This document shows positions 1 through 11,422 of a stretch of DNA of 64,000 nucleotides, piece by piece. The stretch is from Nocardioides sp. CFH 31398 (lineage in GTDB: Bacteria; Actinomycetota; Actinomycetes; Propionibacteriales; Nocardioidaceae): assembly GCF_022436705.1 (NCBI RefSeq), contig NZ_JAKUHT010000026.1:1-64000 (forward strand), read 5' to 3'. Each line of letters begins with the position of its first letter. The first letter of the stretch is position 1. A program made the translations under genes and the position numbers. The notes beneath the pieces were generated by a model. That model saw only the letters and a program-made list of their open reading frames with translations. It was not told the DNA's origin and searched no databases.

Positions 1-865
1 GGGCGGAGCACCCGGCGCGGGCGGCGGCGTGGTCGGCGCGTACGTCGTCCAGCTGGACGAGCAGAGCTTCCAGACCACGCTCGAGGCGTCGATGACGGCG
101 CCGGTGCTGCTGGTCTTCTACTCGCCGTCGCGGATGCCGGAGAGCGCCCAGCTCGCGGACGACGTGGCGCTGCTGGCCGACGAGTTCGCCGGTCGGTTCC
201 TCGCCGGGCTGGTCGACATCGACGCGGTCCCGCAGATCGCGCAGGCGATGCAGATCCCGTCCGTGCCGCTGGTGGTCGCCGTCCTCGAGGGCCGGCCCGC
301 GCCGCTGCTGCAGGACGTCGTCCCGCTGGAGGAGCTGCGGACGGCGCTGACCCAGGTGATGCAGCAGCTCGCGGGCCAGGGCATGACCGGGCGCCACCAC
401 CCGCTGACCGGGGCCCCGGTCGAGGCGGAGGACCCCGACGCCGAGCCGCCGCTCGACCCCCGCTTCGTGCCGGCCGAGGACGCCCTGCAGCGCGGGGACG
501 CCGACGGAGCCGTCGCGGAGTACCAGAGGCTGGTCGACGCGAACCCCGCCGACACCGAGGCGGCCGCCGGCCTGGCGCGGGCGAAGCTGCTCCAGCGCGC
601 GGGCACCGCCGACCTCAACGCCGCCCGCGCCGCGGCCGCGGCCGCCCCGGACGACGTCGACGCCCAGCTCCTCGTCGCCGACCTCGACCTGCTCGGGGGA
701 CACGTGGAGGACGCGTTCAACCGCCTCGTCGACCTGGTCCGCCGCACGCGGGAGGGCGAGCGCAACCGTGTGCGCGAGCACCTCGTCGAGCTGTTCACGG
801 TCGTCGGCAACGCCGACCCGCGGGTGCAGCGCGGCCGCCAGAACCTCGCCTCGGCCCTGTTCTGA
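1..865 (+). CDS. Thioredoxin-fold/TPR co-chaperone (YbbN/CnoX-like), 5' end outside window
   Basis: The reading frame is open to the left edge of the window, and the residues before the first GTG (base 29) are a Gly/Ala-rich linker, so the true start lies outside. Counting from base 29, residues 1-115 look like a thioredoxin fold and residues 150-278 like tetratricopeptide repeats, the architecture of YbbN/CnoX-type holdase co-chaperones. The usual CXXC redox motif is absent: the segment reads LLVFYSPSRMPES, with no cysteine, so it is unlikely to be an oxidoreductase. Family knowledge suggests a cytosolic protein that protects unfolded clients and hands them to chaperonins. The stop codon is 11 bp before the NUDIX gene, so the two may be cotranscribed. 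Confidence 0.8.
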   Translation, partial: GGAPGAGGGVVGAYVVQLDEQSFQTTLEASMTAPVLLVFYSPSRMPESAQLADDVALLADEFAGRFLAGLVDIDAVPQIAQAMQIPSVPLVVAVLEGRPAPLLQDVVPLEELRTALTQVMQQLAGQGMTGRHHPLTGAPVEAEDPDAEPPLDPRFVPAEDALQRGDADGAVAEYQRLVDANPADTEAAAGLARAKLLQRAGTADLNAARAAAAAAPDDVDAQLLVADLDLLGGHVEDAFNRLVDLVRRTREGERNRVREHLVELFTVVGNADPRVQRGRQNLASALF

Positions 866-876
866 GCGACACAGCG

Positions 877-1614
877 ATGCCGGACGACCCCTCGGTCGAG
901 ACCGTCGCGGACGGCGTGGCCCGCGTGCGGTGGACGCACGCCGGCACCGACGTCGTCCGCGCCACGGTCGAGGACGCCCTGTCGACCCACGGCCGGGTCG
1001 AGGCGCACGTCGGCGTCGACGACGTGGCGGGCCAGCGCACGGCCACCTGGTCGGGCCTGCGCAAGGAGGGCGTGCGACGGGGCGTCGCCGGTGACGAGGT
1101 CGTCTACGCCCGCCTCGACTCCGACGCCTCCGTCGGGGAGCCCGACGGCTTCCGCGCCCTGCTCAACAGCTTCCTGCCCCGCAAGCGGGCGATCGCGCAG
1201 ATGCTGGTCCGCGACGACCGCGGCCGGGTCCTGCTGTGCCGCCTGACCTACAAGCGCGACTGGGACCTGCCCGGCGGTGTCGTCGAGGTGGGGGAGTCGC
1301 CCCAGCTCGCCGTCGTCCGTGAGGTCGCCGAGGAGCTGGCGCTCGACCTCGAGGCCCGCTCGCTGCTGCTCACCGACTGGCTGCCGCCGTGGGGCGGCTG
1401 GGACGACGCCCTGTGCCTGGTCTTCGACGGCGGCGTCCACGACCCGTCCGTCCTCGACCGCGTCGTGCGCCAGGAGCGCGAGATCAGGGACGTCGCGTTC
1501 TGCGACCCCGCCGAGGTCGAGGAGCGGTGCGCCGACTTCACCGCACGGCGCGTCCGCGCCGCGCTCGAGGCCCTCGACGCCGGCACGTCGTACACCGAGT
1601 CCGGGCGCGGCTGA
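877..1614 (+). CDS. NUDIX hydrolase with partial GNAT-like N-terminal region
   Basis: A 245-aa protein with a clear NUDIX box at residues 134-156: Gly134, Glu140 and the REVAEELAL segment (Arg148, Glu149, Glu152, Glu153) that binds the catalytic metal. The usual last Gly of the box is Ala. NUDIX enzymes hydrolyse nucleoside diphosphates linked to another group; the substrate cannot be read from the sequence. Residues about 35-80 resemble the C-terminal half of a RimJ-type GNAT acetyltransferase (WSGLRKEGVRRG, then GDEVVYARL) without the first half, so acetyltransferase activity is doubtful. Start is ATG 877, 11 bp after the upstream stop, with no strong ribosome binding site. It converges on the gene at 1776-2732. 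Confidence 0.85.
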   Translation: MPDDPSVETVADGVARVRWTHAGTDVVRATVEDALSTHGRVEAHVGVDDVAGQRTATWSGLRKEGVRRGVAGDEVVYARLDSDASVGEPDGFRALLNSFLPRKRAIAQMLVRDDRGRVLLCRLTYKRDWDLPGGVVEVGESPQLAVVREVAEELALDLEARSLLLTDWLPPWGGWDDALCLVFDGGVHDPSVLDRVVRQEREIRDVAFCDPAEVEERCADFTARRVRAALEALDAGTSYTESGRG

Positions 1615-1652
1615 GGCCGCAGCCGGGCTCGCGGCAGCTCGGACCGGCCGCG

Positions 1653-1738
1653 GCTCACCACGCTAGGTGGGTGGGCCCTCGGGTTGCGCGGCGAGCCCAC
1701 CGCGCCAGGCAGCTGCTCACCGCGCCAGCGTGGTGAGC
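1653..1738. repeat. 86-bp palindromic repeat, copy A
   Basis: An 86-bp element whose first 12 bases (GCTCACCACGCT) are the exact reverse complement of its last 12. Inside, bases 18-24 pair with bases 43-49 to form a 7-bp stem. Copy B at 2832-2917 has the same length and differs at about 14 positions; two differences in the inner stem (element positions 20/47 and 22/45) are compensatory, so pairing is kept. This copy lies between the converging NUDIX and AbiEi-like genes and may act as a bidirectional terminator. I saw no further copy in the window. Confidence 0.8.
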
Positions 1739-1775
1739 GTGTGACGACCTGACACGGCAGGATCCGCCCGCCGGG

Positions 1776-2732
1776 TCAGGCCAGCCCCATGAGGCGGCGT
1801 ACGCGCTGGGCCGTCACCGACGGCCGGGAGTAGTCGGCCCAGACCAGGCGGACCATCGCGCACCCGGAGGCCTCACGCATCCGGTCCTCCCGGTTCTTCT
1901 CGCCGAAGACGACCTCACCGGGATCCTGGCCCGGCCGGAGGAGACGACGGTACTTCCACTGACCGTCGAACTCGCCGAGCAGCCGGTAGTCCTCCCACCA
2001 CCAGTCAGAGGTCCCGATGACGACCCCGTCGGCGTCGACGACAGGGTGCTGGACGACGGGTTGCGGGATGCGGAACTGACGGAACAGCCAGCGGCCGCGA
2101 CTCTCGCCGGGCCCGTCCGCCCCGGGCTCCACCATCCGCAACGGGACGTGGAGGCGACGGGTGTCGCACCACGCGGCCATGACCTCGAACCGGGCGAACA
2201 GGTCCTCCGGCGTGCACAGCCCGAGGTGGGTCACGGAGTCGAAGACCGCGAGGGCCCGCTCCCCGTCGGCCAGCGTGCCGGTCTCGATGGCTGCCCGGTC
2301 CGGGCGGGTGACGAGCATGCCGTCGACCTCCACGACGTCCTGCTCCGTGAGCTTCCCCGCGTGGTAGGTGACGTCCGCCTCCGTCCGGCTAGACCGGCCG
2401 TCGAGCCGGGTGACGTGGACGCGGTCGAGGCAGTGGCCCCAGACGATCCCGCCCAGGACGAGGACGGCTGACACGTGGCTGAGCGCGTAGCCCCGGCCCA
2501 GCGACCGCAGCACCGCCCGGCAGCGCACCCGGTGGCGTGAGACGTCGTCCAGGCCCCGCCACACGTCGGTGAAGGCGTAGGAGCCGCGGCGGAAGCGCAC
2601 GAGCAGCCCGTCCCTCACCGCCGCCGTCAGGTCGCCGTCGCGGTAGCCGCGGCCGAGGGCCTCAGCCCGGGTGAAGAAGCCCTGGCTGTCGGCGAGCACT
2701 CGGAGGTCGTCCATGCGCCGAGGGTCGGTCAC
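1776..2732 (-). CDS. AbiEi-type winged-helix/DUF559-like protein
   Basis: A 318-aa protein (GTG 2732; ATG 2714 is an equally possible start, and neither has a good ribosome binding site). The N-terminal 60 residues resemble the AbiEi antitoxin winged helix (FFTRAEALGRGYRDGDL). The C-terminal third carries a Vsr/DUF559-like nuclease pattern: an Asp in GTSDWWW, then EFDGQWKY. Proteins of this architecture are numerous in actinobacteria and are often annotated as type IV toxin-antitoxin antitoxins, usually without a partner. No AbiEii-like toxin gene is adjacent here. The gene is bracketed by the two 86-bp palindromic repeats, which suggests a cassette that moved as a unit, but this is inference. 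Confidence 0.7.
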   Translation of the reverse strand: MTDPRRMDDLRVLADSQGFFTRAEALGRGYRDGDLTAAVRDGLLVRFRRGSYAFTDVWRGLDDVSRHRVRCRAVLRSLGRGYALSHVSAVLVLGGIVWGHCLDRVHVTRLDGRSSRTEADVTYHAGKLTEQDVVEVDGMLVTRPDRAAIETGTLADGERALAVFDSVTHLGLCTPEDLFARFEVMAAWCDTRRLHVPLRMVEPGADGPGESRGRWLFRQFRIPQPVVQHPVVDADGVVIGTSDWWWEDYRLLGEFDGQWKYRRLLRPGQDPGEVVFGEKNREDRMREASGCAMVRLVWADYSRPSVTAQRVRRLMGLA

Positions 2733-2831
2733 CGGACGGGTCGACCGCGCCTACGAGGCGACGTCCTGTGCAGGACCACGCTCCGCTCGCAGCTGTGGAC
2801 GGATCGTGGCTCGTCCATGGCGCCGCGCGTC

Positions 2832-2958
2832 GCTCACCACGCTAGGTGGGCGAGCCCTCGGGTAGCGCGGTGGGCTCGCCGCGCCAGGCAGGTGTTCGCC
2901 TACCTAGCGTGGTGAGCCACCAGCAGCCGCCGCGACCCACCCACCTAGCGTGGTGAGC
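2832..2958. repeat. 86-bp palindromic repeat, copy B, with an extra terminal half-copy
   Basis: Bases 2832-2917 are copy B of the 86-bp palindrome; its outer arms pair over 16 bp. A further 19 bases at 2940-2958 are the exact reverse complement of 2832-2850, so the whole 127-bp block has perfect 19-bp terminal inverted repeats. It lies downstream of glgB (whose stop is at 2991) and upstream of the AbiEi-like gene, so it could end glgB transcription. Relative to copy A, the inner stem has C-G and A-T pairs where A has T-A and G-C. Confidence 0.8.
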
Positions 2959-2990
2959 CGCGGGCCCGGCCCACCCCGGAGCCTGACTCG

Positions 2991-5260
<2,270 letters not shown>

Positions 5261-5264
<4 letters not shown>

Positions 5265-6685
5265 CGGGCTCCGATCCGAGCGATCGCGGCCAACGGGATG
5301 GACACCCACGTCGGCCGGTTGCGGGTCTCGTACACGGTCTCGTAGACCGCCTTGTCGGCGACGTACGCCGTGAGCAGGGCGCGCTCGGCGTCGGTCAGGT
5401 CGCGGGCGGCGTACGCGGTCAGGAAGGCCTCGCGGTTGCGGTCGGCCCACTCGGCGGCGCGGTAGGCGCGCTGCGGGGCGCCCTCGCCCTCGTCGTCGTC
5501 GATGGTGTGCTGCACGACGCGCGGCACGTAGTCGAAGGAGCGCAGCATCCCGGCGACGTCGCGCCAGGGGGAGTCGGGCAGGACCCGCTCGGCCAGCGGC
5601 TTGGCGGGCTCGCCCTCGAAGTCGACGATCTTCCAGCCCTTGGTGGTGCGCAGGGTCTGGCCGAGGTGCAGGTCGCCGTGGACCCGCTGCACGGGGATGC
5701 CGTCGAGGGTGGCGATGTCGGAGTAGAGCGTGCGGAGCGCGGCGGCGTCGGCCTCGAGCTCGGGCACGACGGGGAGCGCCTCCTCCAGCCGGCGCGTCAT
5801 CGCCGCGGCCAGCTCGCCCATGGCCGCCCGGTCGGCGGTCTGCGTGGGGAAGTGCTCCGCGAGGGTCGCGTGGACCTCCGACAGCGCGACCCCGAGCCGC
5901 GCGGACTCGCCCGCGAAGTCCCCGCCGACCTCGTCGGCGTGCAGGTCGGCCTCCGCGAACAGGTTGCGGACGCTGGCCAGCCCGAGCTCCCAGCCGTCCG
6001 TCGCGGTGCGCAGGAACTGCTGGATCATCCCCAGCTGCAGGGGCTCGCCGGTGGCGGGGTCGCGGGCCTCGAGCCACCCGTACAGCGCGGCGACGTGCTC
6101 CGAGGCCGCGCGGGTGAGGACGTCGTGGATCGCGATGTCGGGGTTGACCCCGGTGGTGACCTTCCGGAACACCTTCATCAGCGAGTCCTCGCCGAACGCG
6201 ACCGAGGAGTTCGACTGCTCGCCGGTGAACAGCAGCCCGGTGGCCGTCTCGTCGAGCGTGTAGAACGGCAGCCGGTGGAAGGTGAGCCCGTCGGTCTGCA
6301 TCACCTTGTCGGGCGCCTCGAACGCGTCGGAGAACGCGGTCAGCCAGCCGGACGTCGCCGCGCGGTCGTGCAGCGCGTCGTACGCGTGCTCCGGCGGGCC
6401 GTCGTCCGGGGTGAACGTGCCGACGCGGGCGTACTCGAGGTGCTCCTGCTCCTCGGCGTAGCAGGCGAGCGGCACCTGGTAGGTCTCGTGCGAGTCGGTG
6501 GCCGTGCCCTCGGCGTACGCGACGTCGACGAGCAGCACCCGCACCGTCGGGCCGTCCGCGGGGACGACGCCGAGGTGGGTCCAGCCGGTGACGGTGAAGT
6601 CGCGGCCCTTGCCGCCGAACCAGCGGGTGCGGACGAGGTAGGCGGCGAGGGCGTCGGTCAAGGGGCCGCCGAGGGGGTCGCTCAC
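5261..6685 (-). CDS. mak: Maltokinase
   Basis: A 474-aa kinase (also called Pep2) that phosphorylates maltose to maltose 1-phosphate with ATP, linking TreS to GlgE. The N-terminal cap has the [10 protein letters not shown] segment typical of maltokinases. The kinase core has the HGDLHLGQ catalytic loop (His336, Asp338, Gln343) and the metal-binding DFEGEP motif (Asp355). The GTG start at 6685 overlaps the treS stop (GTGA), and the mak stop overlaps the glgB start. In some actinobacteria Mak is fused to TreS; here the two are separate. Cytosolic. Confidence 0.95.
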
Positions 6686-8463
6686 AGCAGGCCTCCCGTC
6701 GTCGTCTCGGTCTCCGGTGCGGTCAGCCGGAACCAGTAGAACCCGTACGCCGACAGCGTGAGCAGGTACGGCAGCTCGCCGACGACCGGGAAGGGCACGC
6801 CGCCGAGCAGCTCGACCGGCCGGTACCCCTGCCAGCGCCGCAGATCCAGCTCGACCGGCTGCGGGAAGCGGGACAGGTTGTTGACGCAGAGGATGACGTC
6901 CTGGCCCTCGGCCGGGTCCTCGTAGGTGCGCAGGTAGGACAGCACCGAGGGGTTGGAGCCGCCGAGGTCGACGAAGTCGCCGAGGCCGAAGGCACCGTGC
7001 TGGCGACGGGCCTGGATCATCCGGCGCGTCCAGTGCAGCAGCGAGGACGAGTTCTCCAGCTGCGCCTCCACGTTGACGGACTGGTAGCCGAAGACCGGGT
7101 CCTGGATCAGCGGCAGGTCCAGCCGCCCGGGCGTCGCCGACGAGAAGCCCGCGTTCCGGTCCGGCGTCCACTGCATCGGGGTGCGGACGCCGTCCCGGTC
7201 ACCCAGCCAGATGTTGTCGCCCATCCCGATCTCGTCGCCGTAGTACAGGACCGGCGAGCCGGGCAGCGACAGCAGCAGCGCGTTGAACAGCTCGAGGCGG
7301 TTGATGTCGTTGTCGAGCAGCGGGGCCAGGCGCCGGCGGATGCCGATGTTGGCCTTCATGCGGGGGTCCTTGGCGTACTCGTCCCACATGTAGTCGCGGT
7401 CCTCGTCGCTGACCATCTCGAGGGTGAGCTCGTCGTGGTTGCGCAGGAAGATGCCCCACTGGCAGTTCTCGGGGATCGCCGGCGTCTGCTCGAGGATCTC
7501 CGAGATCGGGTAGCGCGACTCGCGGCGCACGGCCATGAAGATGCGCGGCATGACGGGGAAGTGGAACGCCATGTGGCACTCGTCGCCGCCGACGGAGTAG
7601 TCGCCGAAGTACTCCACCACGTCGCCGGGCCACTGGTTGGCCTCGCAGAGCAGCACGCGGCCCGGGAACTCGTCGTCCACGAACCGGCGGACCTTCTTGA
7701 GGAACTCGTGGGTCTCCGGCAGGTTCTCGCCGTTGGTGCCCGGGCGCTCGTAGAGGTACGGCACCGCGTCGAGGCGGAACCCGTCGAGGCCCATGTCGAG
7801 CCAGGTCCGCATCGCGTCGATCATCGCGTCGTGGACGGTCGGGTTGTCGAAGTTGAGGTCCGGCTGGTGGTGGAAGAACCGGTGCCAGAAGTACTGCTGG
7901 CGCACCGGGTCCCACGTCCAGTTGCTGGGCTCGGTGTCGACGAAGATGACCCGCGCCTCGGAGTACAGCTCGTCGGTGTCGGACCAGACGTAGAAGTCGC
8001 CGTAGGGCCCGTCGGGGTCCTTGCGGGACTCCTGGAACCACATGTGCTGGTCGGAGGTGTGGTTCGCGACGAAGTCGATGATCACGCGGATGCCGCGGGC
8101 GTGCGCCTCGTCGAGCAGGTGGTGGAAGTCCTCGACCGTGCCGACCTCGGGCAGGACGCCGTTGTAGTCGGCGACGTCGTACCCGCCGTCGCGCAGCGGT
8201 GAGGGGAAGAACGGCGGGATCCACAGGCAGTCCACGCCGAGCCACTGGAGGTAGTCCAGCTTCTCGATGAGGCCCTTGAAGTCGCCGGTGCCGTCGCCGT
8301 TGGAGTCGCGGAACGACCGGACGAGCACCTCGTAGAACACCGCGGTCTTGAACCAGTCGGGGGTGTCCCCGGCGGCGTACTCGGCGTTGTCGGCCGCGGT
8401 CGTGCCGGCCGCCGGGTCGGACTCGAGGGCGGGGTCGCCGTCGAAGGTCAGGTCGTCGCTCAC
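6682..8463 (-). CDS. treS: Trehalose synthase (maltose alpha-D-glucosyltransferase)
   Basis: A 593-aa GH13 enzyme interconverting trehalose and maltose. Catalytic residues are visible: Asp232 ([15 protein letters not shown]), Glu274 ([11 protein letters not shown]) and Asp344 (FLRNHDELT). The barrel begins near residue 36 ([14 protein letters not shown]) after a short acidic tail. The GTG start at 8463 overlaps the glgE stop by 4 bp, and the treS stop overlaps the mak start, so glgE, treS, mak and glgB are probably translated as a coupled set. In this context TreS most likely supplies maltose to Mak. The open frame upstream of 8463 is a shadow of glgE. Confidence 0.95.
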   Translation of the reverse strand: MSDDLTFDGDPALESDPAAGTTAADNAEYAAGDTPDWFKTAVFYEVLVRSFRDSNGDGTGDFKGLIEKLDYLQWLGVDCLWIPPFFPSPLRDGGYDVADYNGVLPEVGTVEDFHHLLDEAHARGIRVIIDFVANHTSDQHMWFQESRKDPDGPYGDFYVWSDTDELYSEARVIFVDTEPSNWTWDPVRQQYFWHRFFHHQPDLNFDNPTVHDAMIDAMRTWLDMGLDGFRLDAVPYLYERPGTNGENLPETHEFLKKVRRFVDDEFPGRVLLCEANQWPGDVVEYFGDYSVGGDECHMAFHFPVMPRIFMAVRRESRYPISEILEQTPAIPENCQWGIFLRNHDELTLEMVSDEDRDYMWDEYAKDPRMKANIGIRRRLAPLLDNDINRLELFNALLLSLPGSPVLYYGDEIGMGDNIWLGDRDGVRTPMQWTPDRNAGFSSATPGRLDLPLIQDPVFGYQSVNVEAQLENSSSLLHWTRRMIQARRQHGAFGLGDFVDLGGSNPSVLSYLRTYEDPAEGQDVILCVNNLSRFPQPVELDLRRWQGYRPVELLGGVPFPVVGELPYLLTLSAYGFYWFRLTAPETETTTGGLL

Positions 8464-10439
8464 GCGTGCCTCCTGACGACGAGCACGTGCGCGGGCTCGT
8501 GGTGGGGGTCGAGCCGGACGTAGTTGCGCTCGCCCCAGCCGTAGCTCTCGCCGGACAGCTCGTCGGTGACGGTGAAGCCGTCGTGCCAGTCCATGCCCAG
8601 CGCAGGCATGTCGAGGTGGACGGTCGTCTCGCGGGTGGCGTGGGGGTCGAGGTTGAGCACCACGATGACCTGGTCGTCCCCGTGCGCCTTGGAGAACACC
8701 AGCGTGTGGTCGTCGTCCGCGTGGTGGAGGCGGAGGTTGCGCAGCAGCCGCAGCGCGGGGTGGCGCCGGCGGATGTCGTTGAGCCGCGCGATGTACGGCG
8801 CCAGGGTGCGGCCCTCGGCCTCGGCGGCGTCCCAGTCGCGGACACGGACCTGGAACTTCTCGGTGTCCAGGTACTCCTCGCTGCCCGGCTTCACCGCCAC
8901 GTGCTCGAAGAGCTCGTAGCCGGCGTACACGCCCCACGACGGGGACGTCATGGCCGCCAGGACCGCGCGGATCTTGAACGCCGGCGGACCGCCGTACTGC
9001 AGGAAGGCGTGGAGGATGTCGGGGGTGTTGACGAAGAAGTTCGGCCGCATGACGTGGTCGGTCTCGGTCGACAGCTCGCGCAGGTAGGCCTCGATCTCCC
9101 ACTTCGCGGTGCGCCACGTGAAGTACGTGTACGACTGCTGGTAGCCGATCGACCCCAGCCCGCGCATCATCGCGGGCTTCGTGAAGGCCTCGGCCAGGAA
9201 GATGACGTCCGGGTCGGTGCGCCGGACCTCGGCGAGCAGCCACTCCCAGAACGCGACGGGCTTGGTGTGCGGGTTGTCGACGCGGAAGATGCGGACGCCG
9301 CGGCTCATCCAGAGCCGCACGATCCGCAGCACCTCGCGGCAGATGCCGGTCGGGTCGTTGTCGAAGTTGATCGGGTAGATGTCCTGGTACTTCTTCGGCG
9401 GGTTCTCGGCGTACGCGATCGTGCCGTCGGCACGGGTGGTGAACCACTCCGGGTGGGCGGTCACCCAGGGGTGGTCGGGCGCCGCCTGCAGCGCCAGGTC
9501 GAGGGCGACCTCGAGGCCGAGCTCGGTCGCGCGGGCGACGAAGGCCTCGAAGTCCTCCTCGTCGCCGAGGTCGGGGTGGATGGCGTCGTGGCCGCCGTCC
9601 TTGCTGCCGATCGCCCACGGGCTGCCCGGGTCGTCGGGACCGGGGGTGAGGGTGTTGTTCGGGCCCTTGCGGTTGACCTCGCCGATCGGGTGGATCGGGG
9701 GCAGGTAGACGACGTCGAAGTTCATCGCCCTCGCCCGCTCCAGGCCGGCGACGGCCGTGCGGAAGGTGCCGGAGACGACCTTCCCGGTCGCCTCGTCGAC
9801 GTACGCGCCCTCGGAGCGGGGGAAGAACTCGTACCAGGAGCCGTACAGGGCGCGCTCGCGGTCGGCGTACGCCCGGTAGGGCCCGGCGGTGGTGACCAGC
9901 TCGCGGAGCGGGTGGTCGAGCATCACCTGCACCAGGGCGGGGTCCTGCAGGGCGGCGAGGCGGGCCTCGACGGGCCGGGCGGTGTCGGTGCACGCCTCGA
10001 TGCCCGCGGCGACCCGCGCCTGCTCCTCGGCGGTGCCGCCGGTGGCGCCGAGGTCGGCGGCCACACGCTCCAGCAGCAGGCGGCCCTCGGTGAACATGAG
10101 CTCGACGTCGACGCCGGCGGGGATCTTCAGCCCGGCGGCGTGCTCCCAGGTCGCCAGGGGGTCGGACCAGGCGACGACCTCGAAGCCCCAGGCGCCCTCG
10201 GCGTCCGGGGTCACCCAGGCGCTGTAGCGGTTGGGCACGTCGGCGTCCTCGACCATCCGCACCGGCGGGCGCCGCGTGCCGCGCGGGTCGATGAGCACGA
10301 CCTCGGCGCCGAAGCGGTCGTGGCCCTCGCGGAAGACCGTGGCGCTGACGGGGAAGGGCTCACCGACGGTCGCCTTGGCGGGCAGACGCCCGAGGTCGAC
10401 CACCGGCGAGACGTCCATGACGGGGATGCGTCCGACCAT
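8460..10439 (-). CDS. glgE: Alpha-1,4-glucan:maltose-1-phosphate maltosyltransferase
   Basis: A 659-aa GH13_3 enzyme that transfers maltosyl units from maltose 1-phosphate to the non-reducing end of alpha-1,4-glucan. Catalytic Asp388 (GVRIFRVDNPHTKP) and Glu417 (VIFLAEAFTKP) are present, 29 residues apart as in characterised GlgE proteins. The N-terminal beta domain (about 1-110) and an alpha-helical insertion (about 115-190) precede the barrel. The ATG at 10439 lies 6 bp after a TAGGGT hexamer, which suggests a leaderless transcript. It is the first gene of the operon glgE-treS-mak-glgB. Confidence 0.96.
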   Translation of the reverse strand: MVGRIPVMDVSPVVDLGRLPAKATVGEPFPVSATVFREGHDRFGAEVVLIDPRGTRRPPVRMVEDADVPNRYSAWVTPDAEGAWGFEVVAWSDPLATWEHAAGLKIPAGVDVELMFTEGRLLLERVAADLGATGGTAEEQARVAAGIEACTDTARPVEARLAALQDPALVQVMLDHPLRELVTTAGPYRAYADRERALYGSWYEFFPRSEGAYVDEATGKVVSGTFRTAVAGLERARAMNFDVVYLPPIHPIGEVNRKGPNNTLTPGPDDPGSPWAIGSKDGGHDAIHPDLGDEEDFEAFVARATELGLEVALDLALQAAPDHPWVTAHPEWFTTRADGTIAYAENPPKKYQDIYPINFDNDPTGICREVLRIVRLWMSRGVRIFRVDNPHTKPVAFWEWLLAEVRRTDPDVIFLAEAFTKPAMMRGLGSIGYQQSYTYFTWRTAKWEIEAYLRELSTETDHVMRPNFFVNTPDILHAFLQYGGPPAFKIRAVLAAMTSPSWGVYAGYELFEHVAVKPGSEEYLDTEKFQVRVRDWDAAEAEGRTLAPYIARLNDIRRRHPALRLLRNLRLHHADDDHTLVFSKAHGDDQVIVVLNLDPHATRETTVHLDMPALGMDWHDGFTVTDELSGESYGWGERNYVRLDPHHEPAHVLVVRRHA

Positions 10440-10445
10440 GACTCG

Positions 10446-10451
10446 ACCCTA
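10446..10451 (-). promoter_or_regulatory. Candidate -10 box of glgE operon (leaderless)
   Basis: TAGGGT on the minus strand, 6 bp before the glgE ATG, matches TANNNT. This spacing puts the transcription start at or next to the ATG. No convincing -35 was found. The upstream intergenic stretch 10440-10588 also holds two direct copies of GTGCTGCTCGACC at 10525-10537 and 10555-10567, 30 bp apart. Confidence 0.5.
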
Positions 10452-10588
10452 GTCAGGCGCCTACCCCCACCTGCAACCGCTCGTCCACGCCAGCCCCCGG
10501 GACGGCGGCCGGACCGGCCCCGCGGTGCTGCTCGACCACCTGGGACGGGCTCGCGTGCTGCTCGACCGCCGTGCGGTGAGGCGAGGGG

Positions 10589-11422
10589 TCAGACCGGGCA
10601 GGCCGAGACGCGCAGGTTGGGGCCCGTCTCGACGTAGTGGCAGGTGACGTAGCCGGAGGCCGGGGCGGTGATCTTCGCCCAGTTGCGCGAGGTGTTGCCG
10701 CCGATGGTCACCGCCTCCCCGACCGCCTGGCACTGCACGGTCATCACGGTGCCGTTCGCGAGGCTCGCCACGACCGCCGCGGAGGTCGTGGGCTGGGTGC
10801 GCACGTTCAGGTTGCCCACGGTCGCCCGCAGCTGCGTGCCCTCGGACGGCGGGTCGGTCGGGGTGCCGCCCTGCGCGGCGGCGACGTCCGCACGCATCGA
10901 GCCCAGGTCGATGTACGACGGGTCGATCTTCCCGGTCGTCGAGGTCTCGCGGTGCCCCCGCGCGTACGACGAGTCGCGGCCGAGGCGGTCGAGCACGGCG
11001 GCGGTGGCGACGATCGAGGCGTCGTACTGCGCCTGCGTCATCCGCTGCTGGACGCCGCCCCCGCCGTCGCCCGCGTAGTCGATCTCCCAGCCGATCATCA
11101 GGGTGTTCCCGTCACCGGCGGGGATCGGCCCCGAGCCCCCGCTGCGCCCGGCGTGGTTGGCGCGGTTCGCGCTGATGACGTGGAAGACGCCGTGGTAGTC
11201 GACGAGGGCGTGGCACAGCGGCCCGGGCAGGTCGGAGCGGCCGTTGATGCAGATGTTCAGCGCCGGGTGCGGGTTCGAGGCGCTGCTCGGTGCGGCGGTG
11301 TGGTGCCACAGCACGCCGACGGGGGAGAACGACGACCCGGCGCTGCGCGCGAGCCAGTCGCCCTCCTCGACCACCTCGACGCCGGCGCCGCGCAGGACGT
11401 CAGCCAGCCACGAGATCGCCAC
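10589..11422 (-). CDS. N-acetylmuramoyl-L-alanine amidase/PGRP domain with C-terminal SH3-like domain
   Basis: A 277-aa protein. Residues about 30-170 form an Amidase_2/PGRP domain with likely zinc ligands at the HHTAAP His and the ARGHRETS His, plus CINGRSDLPGPLCHALVDY in the substrate groove. Residues about 200-277 resemble a bacterial SH3 domain (LRATVGNLNVRTQPTTSA). Such enzymes cut the muramoyl-alanine bond of peptidoglycan. No signal peptide precedes the domain from the GTG at 11422, which is odd for a wall enzyme. A Tat-signal ORF ends within its first codons in another frame (see 11400-11654), so a frameshift or translational coupling is possible. The glgE operon lies downstream on the same strand. 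Confidence 0.8.
   Translation of the reverse strand: MAISWLADVLRGAGVEVVEEGDWLARSAGSSFSPVGVLWHHTAAPSSASNPHPALNICINGRSDLPGPLCHALVDYHGVFHVISANRANHAGRSGGSGPIPAGDGNTLMIGWEIDYAGDGGGGVQQRMTQAQYDASIVATAAVLDRLGRDSSYARGHRETSTTGKIDPSYIDLGSMRADVAAAQGGTPTDPPSEGTQLRATVGNLNVRTQPTTSAAVVASLANGTVMTVQCQAVGEAVTIGGNTSRNWAKITAPASGYVTCHYVETGPNLRVSACPV

Noticed and set aside
5265-6077. Longer N-terminus for glgB in the same frame
   Set aside because: The upstream frame is a shadow of mak; ATG 5264 overlaps the mak stop and gives the normal length. The same holds for the long frames before mak and treS.
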